NCBI RefSeq assembly: GCF_013155385.1
Contig: NZ_JABJUQ010000007.1
Location: 3,008,501 to 3,072,500 of the forward strand
Origin: Bacillus sp. WMMC1349
GTDB lineage: Bacteria > Bacillota > Bacilli > Bacillales > Bacillaceae
DNA length: 64,000 nt
Reading direction: 5' to 3'
The stretch's first letter is position 1. Every line of letters begins with the position of its first letter. Both the position numbers and the translations under genes were made by a program. This document shows, in pieces, positions 1 through 9,805 of the stretch. Below the pieces are notes generated by a model. The model was not told the DNA's origin and made no database searches. It was given only the letters and a program-made list of their open reading frames with translations.

Positions 1-33
1 GTCTCCAATAAATGGTGACAGACTTTTGTTGAT

Positions 34-2001
34 TTATAAATAAGTTTTAAACCAATCACTAATATACTGAAGCCGCTTGATTCGCTGTTTTGGATGTCCA
101 TTTCTTGATAAGTTGTGAGATGCATTTGGAAACCTGATCAATTTTACCTGTTTACCTCGTTTTTTTAAAGCTGTAAAAAGCTGTTCTCCTTGTTCTATAG
201 GGCATCTATCATCCCGTTCACCATGGAGAATTAACAACGGTGTTTCTACTTGGTCCACATACTTTAAGGGGGAACGATCCCAAAGATATTCAAAATCCTC
301 AAACAGGTCTGCACCAACTTGCCACTTCGTGAAAAAATAGCCTATATCACTTACACCATAAAAACTGATCCAGTTAGAAATCGACCGCTGTGTTACCGCA
401 GCTTTAAACATATTCGAATGGCTTACAATCCAATTCGTCATAAAACCTCCATAACTGCCTCCTGTCACCCCAATTCGACTTTGATCAATGAAATCATAGT
501 GCTGTAGGACATAATCAACTGCTCCCATTATATCCTCATAGTCAGTCCCTCCGTAGTCACCCCTTACACTGTTCACAAAGTCTTGTCCATACCCATGGCT
601 TCCTCTTGGATTCACATAAACGACTGCATATCCTTGTGCTGTAAGTACTTGAAATTCGTGAAAATACGTGTGTCCGTACATCACATGTGGACCACCATGA
701 ATTTGTAAAATGAGTGGATATGTTTTTTCTTTTTCATATTGAGTCGGTTTGATTAGCCAACCATGGATTGTTAAACCATCTTTTGTTTCAAATTGAATTT
801 CTTCAGGTTCTGAGATCATATGTCCTTCTACAAATTCTTGATTAGCATTTGTCAGCCGTTTGATGATCCCGTCAAATGAGATATGATACAGTTCGCTTGG
901 CCAAGCGGGTAGTGTGATAGCTGCAGCAAATCCCGTTTCATCAGGATGTAAACTAAATCCGTTCAGGTGCTCTTTTTCGATGCGAATTGGATAAACTAGC
1001 CCTTCTGTTGAAATATAATAAATGCCTGTTGCTCCGTCATCAGTTCCTAGTGTATAAAAACCTTTGCTATCCTTAGTCCAAATCGGATGTGGAAATTCAC
1101 CTCCAATCAAACTATCAGAAATGAGTACATCACCGAGATGAACGTCAAACATCTCTGTTAAACATAGCAAGTTGTTTTCATTTACATTGTAGAGCCAAGC
1201 TTTTTGAATTGTTGCATTTTTAAATTCTTGTTGGTGTCCTAAAAAAGCAATGCACTGTCCATCAGGAGAATAGGCTAATGAAGAAAAAACACCGCTTTGT
1301 GTGGTGACTCGTGTCATTTCCCCAGTTGCTAACGTCATGATATAAACATCGGACACACGGGCTCCAGACAAGTTCATCACATTTGCACAAAAGGCAATTC
1401 TTTTCCCACAAGGTGAGAAAGTGTAACTATGGTGGTCTCTTTCGTAATTGGTCAACTGCCTAACGTCTCCTGTTTCTTGGTTTATGAGGACAAGCTGTGT
1501 ATATGTTCCTCTTTTCAAACCTTGTCCATCTGCTTTATATGAAATCGTATCAATTTCAACAGGTTCATCATCTTTAAGCCGCTGTTTTTGTTTATCTGTT
1601 ACATTTTCATCTTTCGTTAATCTGACTGAACAAAGCAACTCTGTACCATCAGGCGACCATATTGGATGTGACACACCATAAGGGATATTGGTTAGTTTTT
1701 TTGCTTCACCTCCGTTGATATTCAGAAGATAAACCTGTTCTGTCTCATCTCGGTTTGATGTAAATACGAGATTGCATCCGTCGGGCGACCAACGGGGATG
1801 CTGATTCCTTCCTTTTTCAAATGTCCATTGAACCGATTTTTGTTTTTCAAAATCATAAACCATAATCTGAGCATCGTAGGCATCATGTTCTTTGTTTACC
1901 TTTGTTTGGACATAAGCTAACCTTTTACCGTCAGGCGAATATTGGGGATCTGTAACAGATACTAATTGTGTAAGATCCGCTTCTGTTATATACTTCTTCA
2001 A
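34..2001 (-). CDS. yuxL: S9 family peptidase (acylaminoacyl-peptidase type)
   Basis: A 655-residue cytoplasmic serine peptidase of the prolyl-oligopeptidase (S9) family, expected to release residues or dipeptides from short peptides. The N-terminal half shows repeated SPDG blades of a beta-propeller (near residues 22, 71, 116 and 195 onward). The C-terminal alpha/beta hydrolase has nucleophile Ser516 in GGSYGG, Asp597 in HGERDD and His629 in NASHN. The start is TTG, chosen because GGAGGAG lies about 8 nt upstream and the N-terminus MKKYITEADL fits YuxL. It sits beside the threonine genes as in B. subtilis. The gene is complete. Confidence 0.93.
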   Translation of the reverse strand: MKKYITEADLTQLVSVTDPQYSPDGKRLAYVQTKVNKEHDAYDAQIMVYDFEKQKSVQWTFEKGRNQHPRWSPDGCNLVFTSNRDETEQVYLLNINGGEAKKLTNIPYGVSHPIWSPDGTELLCSVRLTKDENVTDKQKQRLKDDEPVEIDTISYKADGQGLKRGTYTQLVLINQETGDVRQLTNYERDHHSYTFSPCGKRIAFCANVMNLSGARVSDVYIMTLATGEMTRVTTQSGVFSSLAYSPDGQCIAFLGHQQEFKNATIQKAWLYNVNENNLLCLTEMFDVHLGDVLISDSLIGGEFPHPIWTKDSKGFYTLGTDDGATGIYYISTEGLVYPIRIEKEHLNGFSLHPDETGFAAAITLPAWPSELYHISFDGIIKRLTNANQEFVEGHMISEPEEIQFETKDGLTIHGWLIKPTQYEKEKTYPLILQIHGGPHVMYGHTYFHEFQVLTAQGYAVVYVNPRGSHGYGQDFVNSVRGDYGGTDYEDIMGAVDYVLQHYDFIDQSRIGVTGGSYGGFMTNWIVSHSNMFKAAVTQRSISNWISFYGVSDIGYFFTKWQVGADLFEDFEYLWDRSPLKYVDQVETPLLILHGERDDRCPIEQGEQLFTALKKRGKQVKLIRFPNASHNLSRNGHPKQRIKRLQYISDWFKTYL

Positions 2002-2065
2002 TAATGGCTCTCCTCCTCATCTGTTCTATTCTTAATATTTTGACTATCTAAATAAAAAACCTTTT

Positions 2066-2245
2066 CCTAAAAAGTCCTTTTTCAACATAAATCAGGGGGA
2101 ATTGCGAGACTCCTGCGGAAACAGCGAGCCAGGCGAGACCCAAGAGGAGCAAGGAACGAGCTCCGAGGAGGCTCGCGGATCGCCCGCGGAAAGCAAGCAA
2201 ATTCCCCAATTTTTATTCATCCACACGACTTTCAAGACAGCCTCC
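2066..2245 (+). repeat. MITE-like repeat, copy 1 (left end degenerate)
   Basis: About 180 bp, nearly identical to the copies at 2926-3102 and 19583-19773 in the same orientation. The interior is a GC-rich, highly self-complementary block (GCGAGACTCCTGCGG paired with CCGCGGAAAGC). It ends in ACGACTTTCAAGACAGCC, the inverted match of the left end of the other copies. The left terminus has lost its GAGCTGTC. It carries no coding sequence; ORFs through it are spurious. Confidence 0.8.
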
Positions 2246-2321
2246 AAAATCTCGACAGCCTGTATTATTTTCCTTAAAATATCATCTATTACATTGAGGA
2301 AAACCTAAAAGGGCGGTGTTC

Positions 2322-2840
2322 ATGATGTTCAATACAAGGGGTTTTTCTCAAAACGAAGCGGAATTCGTACTGCTTGACCAACTAGTTGAAGAGGATCATC
2401 TACTTCGTAAAACCTTATTACAGTAAAAACAATGGTCGCCCCTCACTTGATCCACTGATTTTATTCAAAATGATGTTTGGTATCCGTTCAGAAAGACAGC
2501 TACATCTGTCCAAATGGAATCGAAAAGGCTACAGATTTTATAATTCAAATTCTGAACAGTGCGCCCCATGCCCTCTGCTTGAGAACTGTACACGATCGAA
2601 AAAACATCAAAAAGTCATCTCTAGGCACGTATGGGAAGTCATAAAGAAAAGGTCAGACAAAATCGCTTGTCTGCCTCAGGAAAAATACTTTATCAAAAAA
2701 TAGAGCGAAGCTTTGCAGATTCAAAACAACTGCATGGGCTTCGCTACTGTCGGTTGAGAGGAAAACAAAATGTGAGGAACAAGTTCTCCTCACAACCGCC
2801 TGCCAGAATATGAAGAAGATTACCACACACTTAGCCAAGA
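2322..2840 (+). pseudogene. IS1182-family transposase, decayed
   Basis: Three reading-frame pieces together resemble an IS1182-type transposase. The N-terminus reads FSQNEAEFVLLDQLVEEDHL from an ATG at 2322. A shifted frame gives VKPYYSKNNGRPSLDPLILF and GIRSERQL. A further shift gives the Cys-rich block CAPCPLLENC and then the C-terminal block RSFADSKQLHGLRYCRLRG. The DDE core between GIRSERQL and the Cys block is missing, so there is a large internal deletion plus frameshifts. The relic lies between MITE copies 1 and 2, whose ends resemble IS1182-type termini. It cannot encode active transposase. Confidence 0.8.
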
Positions 2841-2925
2841 TAGGCTAGGTGTGTGGCAGCCCTTTTCTGTTCTTTCATTAAAATAAAAAGGTTTGTAGAA
2901 AAACATAGATTTTTCTACAAGCTGA

Positions 2926-3102
2926 GGAGCTGTCTAAATAGTCCTTTTTCAACATAAATCAGGGGGGTATTGCGAGCCCCCTGCGGAAACAGCGAGCCAG
3001 GCGAGACCCAAGAGGAGCAAGGAACGAGCTCCGAGGAGGCTCGCGGAAAGCGAGCAAAATCCCCAATTTTTATTCATCCACACGACTTTCAGGACAGCCC
3101 CT
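2926..3102 (+). repeat. MITE-like repeat, copy 2
   Basis: A full-length copy. It starts GAGGAGCTGTCTAAATAGTCC and ends ACGACTTTCAGGACAGCCCC, which form imperfect terminal inverted repeats (GAGCTGTCTAAAAAGTC versus GGGCTGTCCTGAAAGTC). The core matches copies 1 and 3. It lies directly after the transposase relic and about 100 bp from the end of thrB. Confidence 0.82.
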
Positions 3103-3198
3103 TTTCTTATGTTTGTTGATCCTATAAAGTCACATGGCTCGTTTAAAGCTCCCTTTCTTTCTTTAAATATCTCCTTAACAATAAGCTCCCAAACCATT

Positions 3199-4104
3199 TC
3201 AAGCTCTTTTGATCACGCTCCCTGTATTTGGTACATGAAGACAGTCAACCACACAATGTGGGAACTTTGTGGACAAATGCGTTTTCAATTCTTCTCCTTT
3301 TCCTTTTTCAATCAAACTGAGAATCGTTGGTCCGGCACCACTTAAGGCCGTTCCGTATGCACCTTTTAAACGAGCTTCATCCTCTACTTTGACGAGTTCA
3401 GGGACAAGTGTTCTTCGATATGACTGATGGAAAAGATCTTTTTTCATCATCTGTCCGACAAGCTGCCAATTCTTTGACATCAGTCCTGCGACAAGTAAAT
3501 TGCTAATCGCACTGGCTTTCACCGCAAGATGATATGTGAGTTCTTCTGGAAGAACATGTCGTGCATCTTTTGTCAGTACTTCATATGAGGGGATCACAAC
3601 GACAACATCCACATCAATATCTTTAATAGGCACGATCTTTGTTTCTTCAGGTTCGTGAAGTCCGATAATCAGTCCGCCTAAAAGTGAAGCACCTGCATTG
3701 TCAGGATGACCTTCTTCAAGACTGGCAAAATGCAATTTATCACTTTCTGTCAGCTGTAAATCAGCAAGCTCATTTGCCATCTCAATTCCAGCAACTATTG
3801 CAGCGGCACTGCTACCAAGCCCTCGAGCTAACGGGATGTCGCTCCATACTTTAACAAAACTTGGAGGAAGCTGCTTTCCAAAATGATCCGCAGTTCGTTT
3901 TGCGACTTGATAAATCAAATGATCAGTTCCTTCTGGAGTTCCTGCAACAACATCTGTTTCAGCTTGAAAATGCCAATATTGATGAGGAAATACCGATAAT
4001 TTCAAATAGCGAGAAAGCGCCATACCAATGGAATCAAAGCCAGGGCCTAAATTAGCCGTACTTGCCGGTACTTCAATCGAAAACAGCATGTCAGCCTCTG
4101 TCAT
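3199..4104 (-). CDS. thrB: homoserine kinase
   Basis: Phosphorylates L-homoserine with ATP, the fourth step from aspartate to threonine; cytoplasmic. The 301 residues carry the GHMP-kinase signature: the N-terminal [13 protein letters not shown] and the phosphate loop [12 protein letters not shown] near residue 90. Its ATG overlaps the thrC stop as ATGA, so translation is probably coupled. It is the last gene of hom-thrC-thrB. Length and N-terminus match B. subtilis ThrB apart from a slightly shorter C-terminus. Confidence 0.96.
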   Translation of the reverse strand: MTEADMLFSIEVPASTANLGPGFDSIGMALSRYLKLSVFPHQYWHFQAETDVVAGTPEGTDHLIYQVAKRTADHFGKQLPPSFVKVWSDIPLARGLGSSAAAIVAGIEMANELADLQLTESDKLHFASLEEGHPDNAGASLLGGLIIGLHEPEETKIVPIKDIDVDVVVVIPSYEVLTKDARHVLPEELTYHLAVKASAISNLLVAGLMSKNWQLVGQMMKKDLFHQSYRRTLVPELVKVEDEARLKGAYGTALSGAGPTILSLIEKGKGEELKTHLSTKFPHCVVDCLHVPNTGSVIKRA

Positions 4105-5159
4105 ACTTGAGCGGCTCCTTGTAAGTACTTCAGAATCTGTTGTTCATCAGTTGGAAGTGTCACAGGTTTGAATTTCGATACGTCGATCGCAATATTTGGA
4201 TCTTTCAATCCGTTTCCTGTTAAAACAGCAACAACCTTTGTCCCTGGCTGAATTTCGTTTGTTTTTAGCTGTTTTATGATACCGGCAATTGAAGCACAGG
4301 AACCTGGCTCAGCAAAAACCCCTTCTTCCTTGGCTAAAAGTTGATAAGCCGAAAGAATCTCCTCGTCTGATACAGCGGCGATTTTTCCGTTTGATTCATT
4401 TGCTGCATTGACCGCTTGCTTCCAGCTGGCCGGATTTCCGATTCTAATTGCGGTTGCAACTGTTTCAGGATGTTCGATTATTCTGTTGTTGACGATCGGT
4501 GCAGCACCTTCAGCCTGAAAACCGCGCAGCACCGGTAAACCTGTTTGATGTTTTTCGTGAAATTCTTTAAAACCTTTCCAATAAGCTGTAATATTCCCAG
4601 CATTTCCTACAGGGATTGCAAGAATATCAGGTGATTCACCAAGCTGTTCGCAAATTTCAAATGAAGCCGTTTTTTGCCCTTCAATTCGATAAGGGTTTAC
4701 AGAGTTAACTAATGCAATCGGCTCTTTCTCACAAATATTTCTAACCATTTTTAGTGCATCATCAAAATTTCCATTAATAGCAATAATCTCGGCTCCATAC
4801 ATAACAGCTTGAGCCAATTTTCCGAAGGCGATTTTACCATTCGGAATAATTACAATACACCTCATATTCGCACGAGCCGCATAGGCTGCTGCAGCAGCTG
4901 ATGTATTGCCTGTTGAAGCACACATAATCGTATCGTTTCCCGCTTCTTTCGCTTTTGCCACCGCCATCACCATACCGCGGTCTTTAAAAGAACCTGTCGG
5001 GTTTACACCTTCTGTTTTCACATAAAGCTCAATTCCAAATCGCTTTGAAAGTTTCGGTAAATAAACAAGTGGTGTATTTCCTTCATATAATGTTAGTTCA
5101 GGTGTATTCTCAGTTACTGGAAGATCATTTTTATATTGATGAATAATTCCTTTCCACAT
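4101..5159 (-). CDS. thrC: threonine synthase
   Basis: PLP enzyme converting O-phosphohomoserine to threonine. From the ATG at 5159 it is 352 residues, the size of B. subtilis ThrC. The PLP lysine is Lys59 in [24 protein letters not shown] and PVGNAGN bind the cofactor phosphate and substrate. The start is taken at the ATG overlapping the hom stop (TAATG) with GGAG just upstream, rather than the in-frame TTG three codons earlier. Both overlaps (hom/thrC 1 nt, thrC/thrB 4 nt) point to a tightly coupled operon. Confidence 0.96.
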   Translation of the reverse strand: MWKGIIHQYKNDLPVTENTPELTLYEGNTPLVYLPKLSKRFGIELYVKTEGVNPTGSFKDRGMVMAVAKAKEAGNDTIMCASTGNTSAAAAAYAARANMRCIVIIPNGKIAFGKLAQAVMYGAEIIAINGNFDDALKMVRNICEKEPIALVNSVNPYRIEGQKTASFEICEQLGESPDILAIPVGNAGNITAYWKGFKEFHEKHQTGLPVLRGFQAEGAAPIVNNRIIEHPETVATAIRIGNPASWKQAVNAANESNGKIAAVSDEEILSAYQLLAKEEGVFAEPGSCASIAGIIKQLKTNEIQPGTKVVAVLTGNGLKDPNIAIDVSKFKPVTLPTDEQQILKYLQGAAQV

Positions 5160-6460
5160 TAGCTCCAACCGTTCCCTTCTACTCGATAAGTACTTTTAAT
5201 CTCATGAACAACCTCTAGATCGTTTAATTGTTGCAAGATCTCAGTAAAGTCTGCTTCTGATGCGTGATGTGTCACAATAATGATTTCTGCTAAATCTTCA
5301 TTGTCTTTAATCGGGAGCTGAAGAATTTTTTCAAAACTGACGCCTCTTTCTGAGAAAGTTGAGGTGATTTTTGAAAATGATCCAACTTGATCTTTTACAT
5401 GAATTCTTAAAAACTGTTGGGCAAAGATTTCTGCAGGCGACTTCATTTTTTTCTCAAACTGAGGATCAACAAAACTGCTGCCAGTTACTCCAAGCCGCAT
5501 GTTTTTCATCACAGAGACTAAGTCTGATACAACAGCAGTCGCAGTTGGCATACTCCCTGCACCAGGTCCGTAAAACATCGTTTCACCGACAGCTTCACCG
5601 TAAACATAAACGGCGTTGTACTCATTATGAACAGATGCCAGTGGATGGTGCTCTGGAAGCAATGTTGGTTGAACACTCACTTCCACTTTTTGTCCGTCTC
5701 GCTGAGCAATACCAATCAGCTTCATCGTATAACCAAGCCGTCTGCTGAAACTGATGTCTTCATCAGATACTTGAGAAATCCCCTTTACTTTAACATCATC
5801 AAGTGCAACATTCATCGAGAAACCGAGCCTTGCTAATATGGCCATTTTTCTTGCCGCATCAAGCCCTTCTACATCAGCAGTCGGATCCGCTTCTGCAAAG
5901 CCTAGCCTTTGTGCTTCTTTAAGAACCTCTCCATATGGTGCCTTATCTTTGTTCATTTTTGTTAAAATAAAATTCGTTGTTCCATTTACGATTCCCATCA
6001 TTTTTGTAATTCTGTCTGAAGCAAGTCCCTCTTCCAACGTCCGCAAAATCGGAATTCCTCCGGCAACACTTGCTTCAAAGTAGAGGTCACAGCCATTTTC
6101 TTTCGCACAAGCTAATAGCTCTGACCCATAAAGAGCGATCAAATCTTTATTGGCCGTTACAACGTGTTTTTTGGCGCGAAGTGTATCAAGTAAGTACTGC
6201 TTTGTTTCCTCAATACCCCCAATCACTTCAATAATGACATCGACTTCAGGATCTTCAATGACTTCATAAGCATTTGTTGTCAATATATCTCTCGAAAGCT
6301 CCACATCTCGCATTTTGTCAATATTTTTGACAAGTACTTTTTGAATGACAACTGGACACCCAACCTGATGTGTCAGTTTATCCTGGTGATCCTGAATAAT
6401 TTTTACGACTCCACTGCCTACCGTTCCTAAACCTAGAAGTCCTACTCGTATCGCCTTCAT
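5159..6460 (-). CDS. hom: homoserine dehydrogenase
   Basis: Reduces aspartate semialdehyde to homoserine with NAD(P)H, the branch to threonine and methionine. It is 433 residues. The Rossmann glycine loop [11 protein letters not shown] is at residues 8-18, the catalytic region [11 protein letters not shown] and [16 protein letters not shown] lies mid-protein, and a C-terminal ACT domain covers about residues 350-425, the usual site of threonine feedback control. It is first in the operon and carries a good RBS (GGCGG). The promoter and a leader with an inverted repeat are annotated separately. Confidence 0.97.
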   Translation of the reverse strand: MKAIRVGLLGLGTVGSGVVKIIQDHQDKLTHQVGCPVVIQKVLVKNIDKMRDVELSRDILTTNAYEVIEDPEVDVIIEVIGGIEETKQYLLDTLRAKKHVVTANKDLIALYGSELLACAKENGCDLYFEASVAGGIPILRTLEEGLASDRITKMMGIVNGTTNFILTKMNKDKAPYGEVLKEAQRLGFAEADPTADVEGLDAARKMAILARLGFSMNVALDDVKVKGISQVSDEDISFSRRLGYTMKLIGIAQRDGQKVEVSVQPTLLPEHHPLASVHNEYNAVYVYGEAVGETMFYGPGAGSMPTATAVVSDLVSVMKNMRLGVTGSSFVDPQFEKKMKSPAEIFAQQFLRIHVKDQVGSFSKITSTFSERGVSFEKILQLPIKDNEDLAEIIIVTHHASEADFTEILQQLNDLEVVHEIKSTYRVEGNGWS

Positions 6461-6486
6461 TAAAATTCCGCCTTTCTATCTATATT

Positions 6487-6571
6487 ATGTCTCTTGTATA
6501 AAGACATTTGTAAACACTATAAATACATTCGAGTTAAAGAACATTATAATCGTGGAGTTGTTTTTTGACAA
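6487..6571 (-). promoter_or_regulatory. hom operon promoter and leader inverted repeat
   Basis: On the minus strand TTGTCA (6566-6571) and TATAAT (6543-6548) are separated by 17 bp, a strong sigma-A promoter. The predicted start near 6536 gives a leader of about 75 nt. Within the leader lies the inverted repeat ATGTCT-N9-AGACAT (6487-6507), either an operator or a small hairpin. No T-box features are seen. Confidence 0.7.
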
Positions 6572-6818
6572 GGTGTTATTTTACGAATAATCACAATTGT
6601 AACCGCTTTAAAAGTTAATATATCAAGATTCTATATATTCAGAAATATTTTATTTTCGTTTTTTAGCTACCCTGCCTTAAAACGCATTTTGGCTGTATCA
6701 TCGCTTTTCTTATTCCTACACTAGAACTGTTATGATAGCAACAGGCTGTCCGATAGCTGAATACTGTTTTAGGATGTGCATTTTAACCAGATCAAAACGC
6801 TATTTCAGTTTTTAGTTA

Positions 6819-6845
6819 CTGGCATCGACGATTACCCGATGCCAG
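6819..6845 (-). terminator. hairpin downstream of yutH
   Basis: CTGGCATCG pairs with CGATGCCAG around a 9-nt loop, 18 bp beyond the yutH stop. No U-tract follows on the minus strand, so it may act as a 3' stabilising hairpin rather than an intrinsic terminator. Confidence 0.45.
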
Positions 6846-6862
6846 TCATCAGCCAGCAAAGT

Positions 6863-7858
6863 TTAGTAGTTTCTTTTTAGCCATTTTACAGACGGAATAT
6901 TAACATATCCCTTAGCTTTTGTGCAGTACATGTCTTGGAACGTTGCTAAAAACTTTTCATATCTTTGTGCTTGACTCACAATATCTTCAAGACGTTTTTC
7001 ATAAAAGGGATGCTCTGATTCCGGGGATAGATAATAATTTTCAACAGTTTCAAAAAAGTGAAGTGGACATAACAATCTGCTAAACAGCAATCGTTTAGAG
7101 AATGATGACAGCGGAATGACTTGTTCATACTGCTGTAAAAACAAAGCGATTTCCTGAAAATCTTGGTTTTTTTGAAACAAACTTCTCGTATATTCTGCAA
7201 GGTCCCGAGCTGCATGGTCAAATACCCATTCCACTGGAACCTTTATAAGGGGACTTTCCCAAGTCAGACGCTGGCAACAAATTGTCCCTGAATCTGCTGT
7301 CTGCGGCTGATCATCTAATTCAGTATCTGCTAAATACTGAATCGCGTTTTCTGTTAAACCTAAATAATAAGGAAATGATTCAATAAAGACTTTTTCAAAA
7401 GGTTGCAACGGTTCTGATTGTGTTTTTTTAATCCAAAACTGTTCAAGTTGGTCAAGGCGTTTTCCCCATAAATTTTTCCACTGCCCGATTCTTGTCAGTT
7501 CTTTCACTTCATATGGATAACCTCTCCCTTTTTGATGAAATTGGGCAAGTTCAGTTCCGAGTGAAACAGATCTTTTCGGATGACGCTGATCAGCCTGCAG
7601 CAATACATATGATGTTCCATTGCTTTCAAAGGTCAGTGAACCATCTTTTGTTAATATAAAAGAGCAAACGTATGGTTCTTGTTGTTCTTGTAAATAATGA
7701 CTGATGTAATATAGTTCCATAAGTTCAGCTTGGCTGAATTGAGAGACAGGGACAATTAAAACAATTGAATTTGGTGTTTGAAAGGATTGATAAGAGAGGT
7801 GATGAGAAAGATCACGAACATGGATTCCAAACTTTTCTTTTATTATTTCCTTCACCAT
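6863..7858 (-). CDS. yutH: spore coat-associated protein YutH (CotS-like)
   Basis: A 331-residue protein at the B. subtilis yutH locus between hom and yutG, remembered as a spore-coat-associated protein with a distant kinase-like (CotS/aminoglycoside phosphotransferase) fold. The N-terminal beta-rich stretch and the segment LGTELAQFHQKGRGYPYE fit that fold. I see no intact catalytic HxDxxxxN motif, so a structural or binding role is more likely than phosphotransfer. The ATG start follows AAGGTGATAT. No signal peptide or membrane segment is seen. Confidence 0.82.
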   Translation of the reverse strand: MVKEIIKEKFGIHVRDLSHHLSYQSFQTPNSIVLIVPVSQFSQAELMELYYISHYLQEQQEPYVCSFILTKDGSLTFESNGTSYVLLQADQRHPKRSVSLGTELAQFHQKGRGYPYEVKELTRIGQWKNLWGKRLDQLEQFWIKKTQSEPLQPFEKVFIESFPYYLGLTENAIQYLADTELDDQPQTADSGTICCQRLTWESPLIKVPVEWVFDHAARDLAEYTRSLFQKNQDFQEIALFLQQYEQVIPLSSFSKRLLFSRLLCPLHFFETVENYYLSPESEHPFYEKRLEDIVSQAQRYEKFLATFQDMYCTKAKGYVNIPSVKWLKRNY

Positions 7859-8007
7859 ATATCACCTTCATTCCTGAAAAATAAGCCTTCTTCACATCGT
7901 AATCAGATCAACATACAAATATGATGAATCAACTAAAAATGATGGCTTTGATTGTTACATTTTTAAGGACGTTTGTATACACTAAGAAAAAAGATTGGGT
8001 GAACATC

Positions 8008-8508
8008 ATGTCGGGAAACAAGAATAAGCACCACTTCGAAACTTTGGCTAAGGAATGGCTAGAAAAACGAGGAGTCTCAATTTCAGAAATTGCGGATCTT
8101 GTCTATGTTTTACAAAGAAAATATCATCCAAACTTGAAAAAAGAAGAATGTGAAGCTAATGTCCATCGTGTGATTAGAAAACGTGAAGTCCAAAATGCCG
8201 TTATGACCGGTATTCAGTTGGACCTATTAGCAGAGCAAAACAAACTTTTAGAACCGCTCCAAGATTTAATTGAGACCGATGAAAGCCTATACGGTGTTGA
8301 TGAAATTTTATCTTTTTCAATCATTAACTTATACGGTTCGATTGGTTATACGAACTATGGCTACATTGATAAAATAAAACCGGGTGTGCTTGCTCGATTA
8401 AATGATAAGTCGACAGGTGAATGCCATACATTTTTAGACGATATCGTCGGTGCCATTGCGGCGGCTGCTTCAAGCAGGCTGGCACATCGGGCGAGAGATG
8501 CTGAGTAA
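8008..8508 (+). CDS. yutG: YutG, phosphatidylglycerophosphatase A-like
   Basis: Member of the phosphatidylglycerophosphatase A-related (PgpA-like) family. The chosen start is the ATG at 8008 (MSGNKNKHH), behind GGGTGA, giving 166 residues; the longer upstream frame to 7921 has no RBS. The C-terminal LNDKSTGECHTFLDDIVGAI holds the acidic residues typical of the family. There are no strong membrane helices apart from a short IINLYGSIGY stretch, so the soluble YutG type fits best. It is transcribed alone, divergent from yutH, and ends at a bidirectional terminator. Confidence 0.85.
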   Translation: MSGNKNKHHFETLAKEWLEKRGVSISEIADLVYVLQRKYHPNLKKEECEANVHRVIRKREVQNAVMTGIQLDLLAEQNKLLEPLQDLIETDESLYGVDEILSFSIINLYGSIGYTNYGYIDKIKPGVLARLNDKSTGECHTFLDDIVGAIAAAASSRLAHRARDAE

Positions 8509-8510
8509 TC

Positions 8511-8545
8511 AAAAAGATGGCCTCAAACTTCACGGCCATCTTTTC
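8511..8545. terminator. bidirectional terminator yutG/yutF
   Basis: AAAAGATGGCC pairs with GGCCATCTTTT around an 11-nt loop, with T-runs on both strands. It lies between the convergent ends of yutG and yutF. Confidence 0.9.
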
Positions 8546-8549
8546 TCGT

Positions 8550-9320
8550 TTAAATGTGTTTCATCCATTCTGTCAGTGAATCAATGACATAAGTTGGTTT
8601 TTCTGAATAGGCTTCAAGATGTTCTTTTTGAGTTACACCTGTATGGACAAGGAGCGTATCCATTCCAGCATTCATTCCAGCCATTATATCTGTATCATAG
8701 TTGTCACCGACCATCAGTGTCTCGCTAACCTGTGTTCCGAGCACTTTCATCGCCTGTTCCATAATGATCGGTTCCGGTTTGCCAATAAAGATCGGCTTTG
8801 TCTGTGTTGATACAGTTAATACAGATGTTAATGATCCGTTCCCAGGTAACAGTCCTCTTTCTGTAGGAATCGCAATATCACCATTTGTCGAAATAAATGT
8901 TGCGCCATTTCGAATAGCAAGACAGCCGACAGCAAGTTTTTCATATGTAATCCCGCGGTCAATACCGACAACGACATAATCAGCATTCTCTTCGGCAAAA
9001 GCCAACCCTTTTTCTTCAATTGCCTGACGAATTCCTTCTTCCCCGATTACATAGACCGAAGCTTTTTGTGTTTGTTCAGCAATAAAGTTTGCTGTAGCCA
9101 TACTTGTTGTAAATACCTGTTCTTCTGTTGCCGGAATATCAAAAGAAACAAGTTTTTCAGCAACTTGTTTGGGAGTGCGTGAAGAATTGTTGGTCACGAA
9201 TAAGTAGGGAATATCTCGCTCTTTCAGGATTCTAACAAATTCGCATGCCTCTTCAATTTTTTCTGTTCCTTTATACATTGTTCCATCTAAATCGATTAAG
9301 TATCCTTTATATGTTTTCAT
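8550..9320 (-). CDS. yutF: HAD-type sugar/nucleotide phosphatase YutF (NagD-like)
   Basis: A 256-residue cytoplasmic haloacid-dehalogenase phosphatase of the NagD/p-nitrophenylphosphatase (IIA) group. Motif I is DLDGTMYKG with Asp10 and Asp12, motif II is FVTNNSSRTP, the cap domain occupies the middle, and motif IV is MVGDNYDTDI near residue 205. The true substrate is unknown; the B. subtilis homologue dephosphorylates small sugar and nucleotide phosphates. It is the last gene of the yutD-yutE-yutF unit. Confidence 0.93.
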   Translation of the reverse strand: MKTYKGYLIDLDGTMYKGTEKIEEACEFVRILKERDIPYLFVTNNSSRTPKQVAEKLVSFDIPATEEQVFTTSMATANFIAEQTQKASVYVIGEEGIRQAIEEKGLAFAEENADYVVVGIDRGITYEKLAVGCLAIRNGATFISTNGDIAIPTERGLLPGNGSLTSVLTVSTQTKPIFIGKPEPIIMEQAMKVLGTQVSETLMVGDNYDTDIMAGMNAGMDTLLVHTGVTQKEHLEAYSEKPTYVIDSLTEWMKHI

Positions 9321-9340
9321 GTTTTACACTCCAATTTTTT

Positions 9341-9781
9341 TTAGTGCGGTTTAAATGCCGTTACTGGACCGAGTTCATTGTTTAAATAAGTCCGAACCCG
9401 ATTCGGAAAATTTTTTAATGTTTCTCCATAGATCTCCAACACTTTTTTCAACTCTTCATGGTTGACGTTCAAATAGTCTTGAACCAATGTTTTACGATAG
9501 GTGATGAGCTGTTTTAAATTTTCCCCCTCTGTTTGGTCAAGAACGTTTTCATCTATTAGTATATCCATGATATCGTGATAACTTCCCGGATCTCTCATAA
9601 TAAAGCCGTCAATGATGTCATTCCCAATATCTAAAACACACTCAATCAACATTTGACAGATTCGTTCAAGCGCTTTTTTTTCTAGTGCTGAATTCCATGC
9701 TGATTGCGAACGAAATAAACGAAATTCTGCTTCAAAATAACGTAGCGTGTTTTCAATTTTATTTTGATCGACAAAATACAT
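9341..9781 (-). CDS. yutE: YutE, DUF86/HepT-like HEPN-fold protein
   Basis: 146 residues from the ATG at 9781, chosen because AAGGGGA lies 8 nt upstream; the frame upstream to 9802 has no RBS. The sequence is all-helical and fits the DUF86/HepT family (HEPN fold). The catalytic RX4HXY motif of HepT ribonuclease toxins would fall at RKTLVQDY, where the His is Gln, so RNase activity is doubtful. A second RDPGSYH stretch lies earlier. No MNT-type nucleotidyltransferase antitoxin is adjacent. It is probably co-transcribed with yutD and yutF. Confidence 0.87.
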   Translation of the reverse strand: MYFVDQNKIENTLRYFEAEFRLFRSQSAWNSALEKKALERICQMLIECVLDIGNDIIDGFIMRDPGSYHDIMDILIDENVLDQTEGENLKQLITYRKTLVQDYLNVNHEELKKVLEIYGETLKNFPNRVRTYLNNELGPVTAFKPH

Positions 9782-9805
9782 TTGAGCATCCCCTTTTATC
9801 ATCGT

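Noticed and set aside
2102..2308. Plus-strand ORF through MITE copy 1 and similar ORFs in copy 2
   Set aside because: They follow the repeat core, which is present in several non-coding copies with indels.
6566..6600. Plus-strand TTGACA followed at 17 bp by TAATCA
   Set aside because: It overlaps the hom -35 on the other strand and leads to no gene; chance match.
6737..6760. AACAGGCTGTCCGATAG, similar to an IS1182-type end
   Set aside because: No partner inverted repeat or core nearby; too short to call a mobile element.
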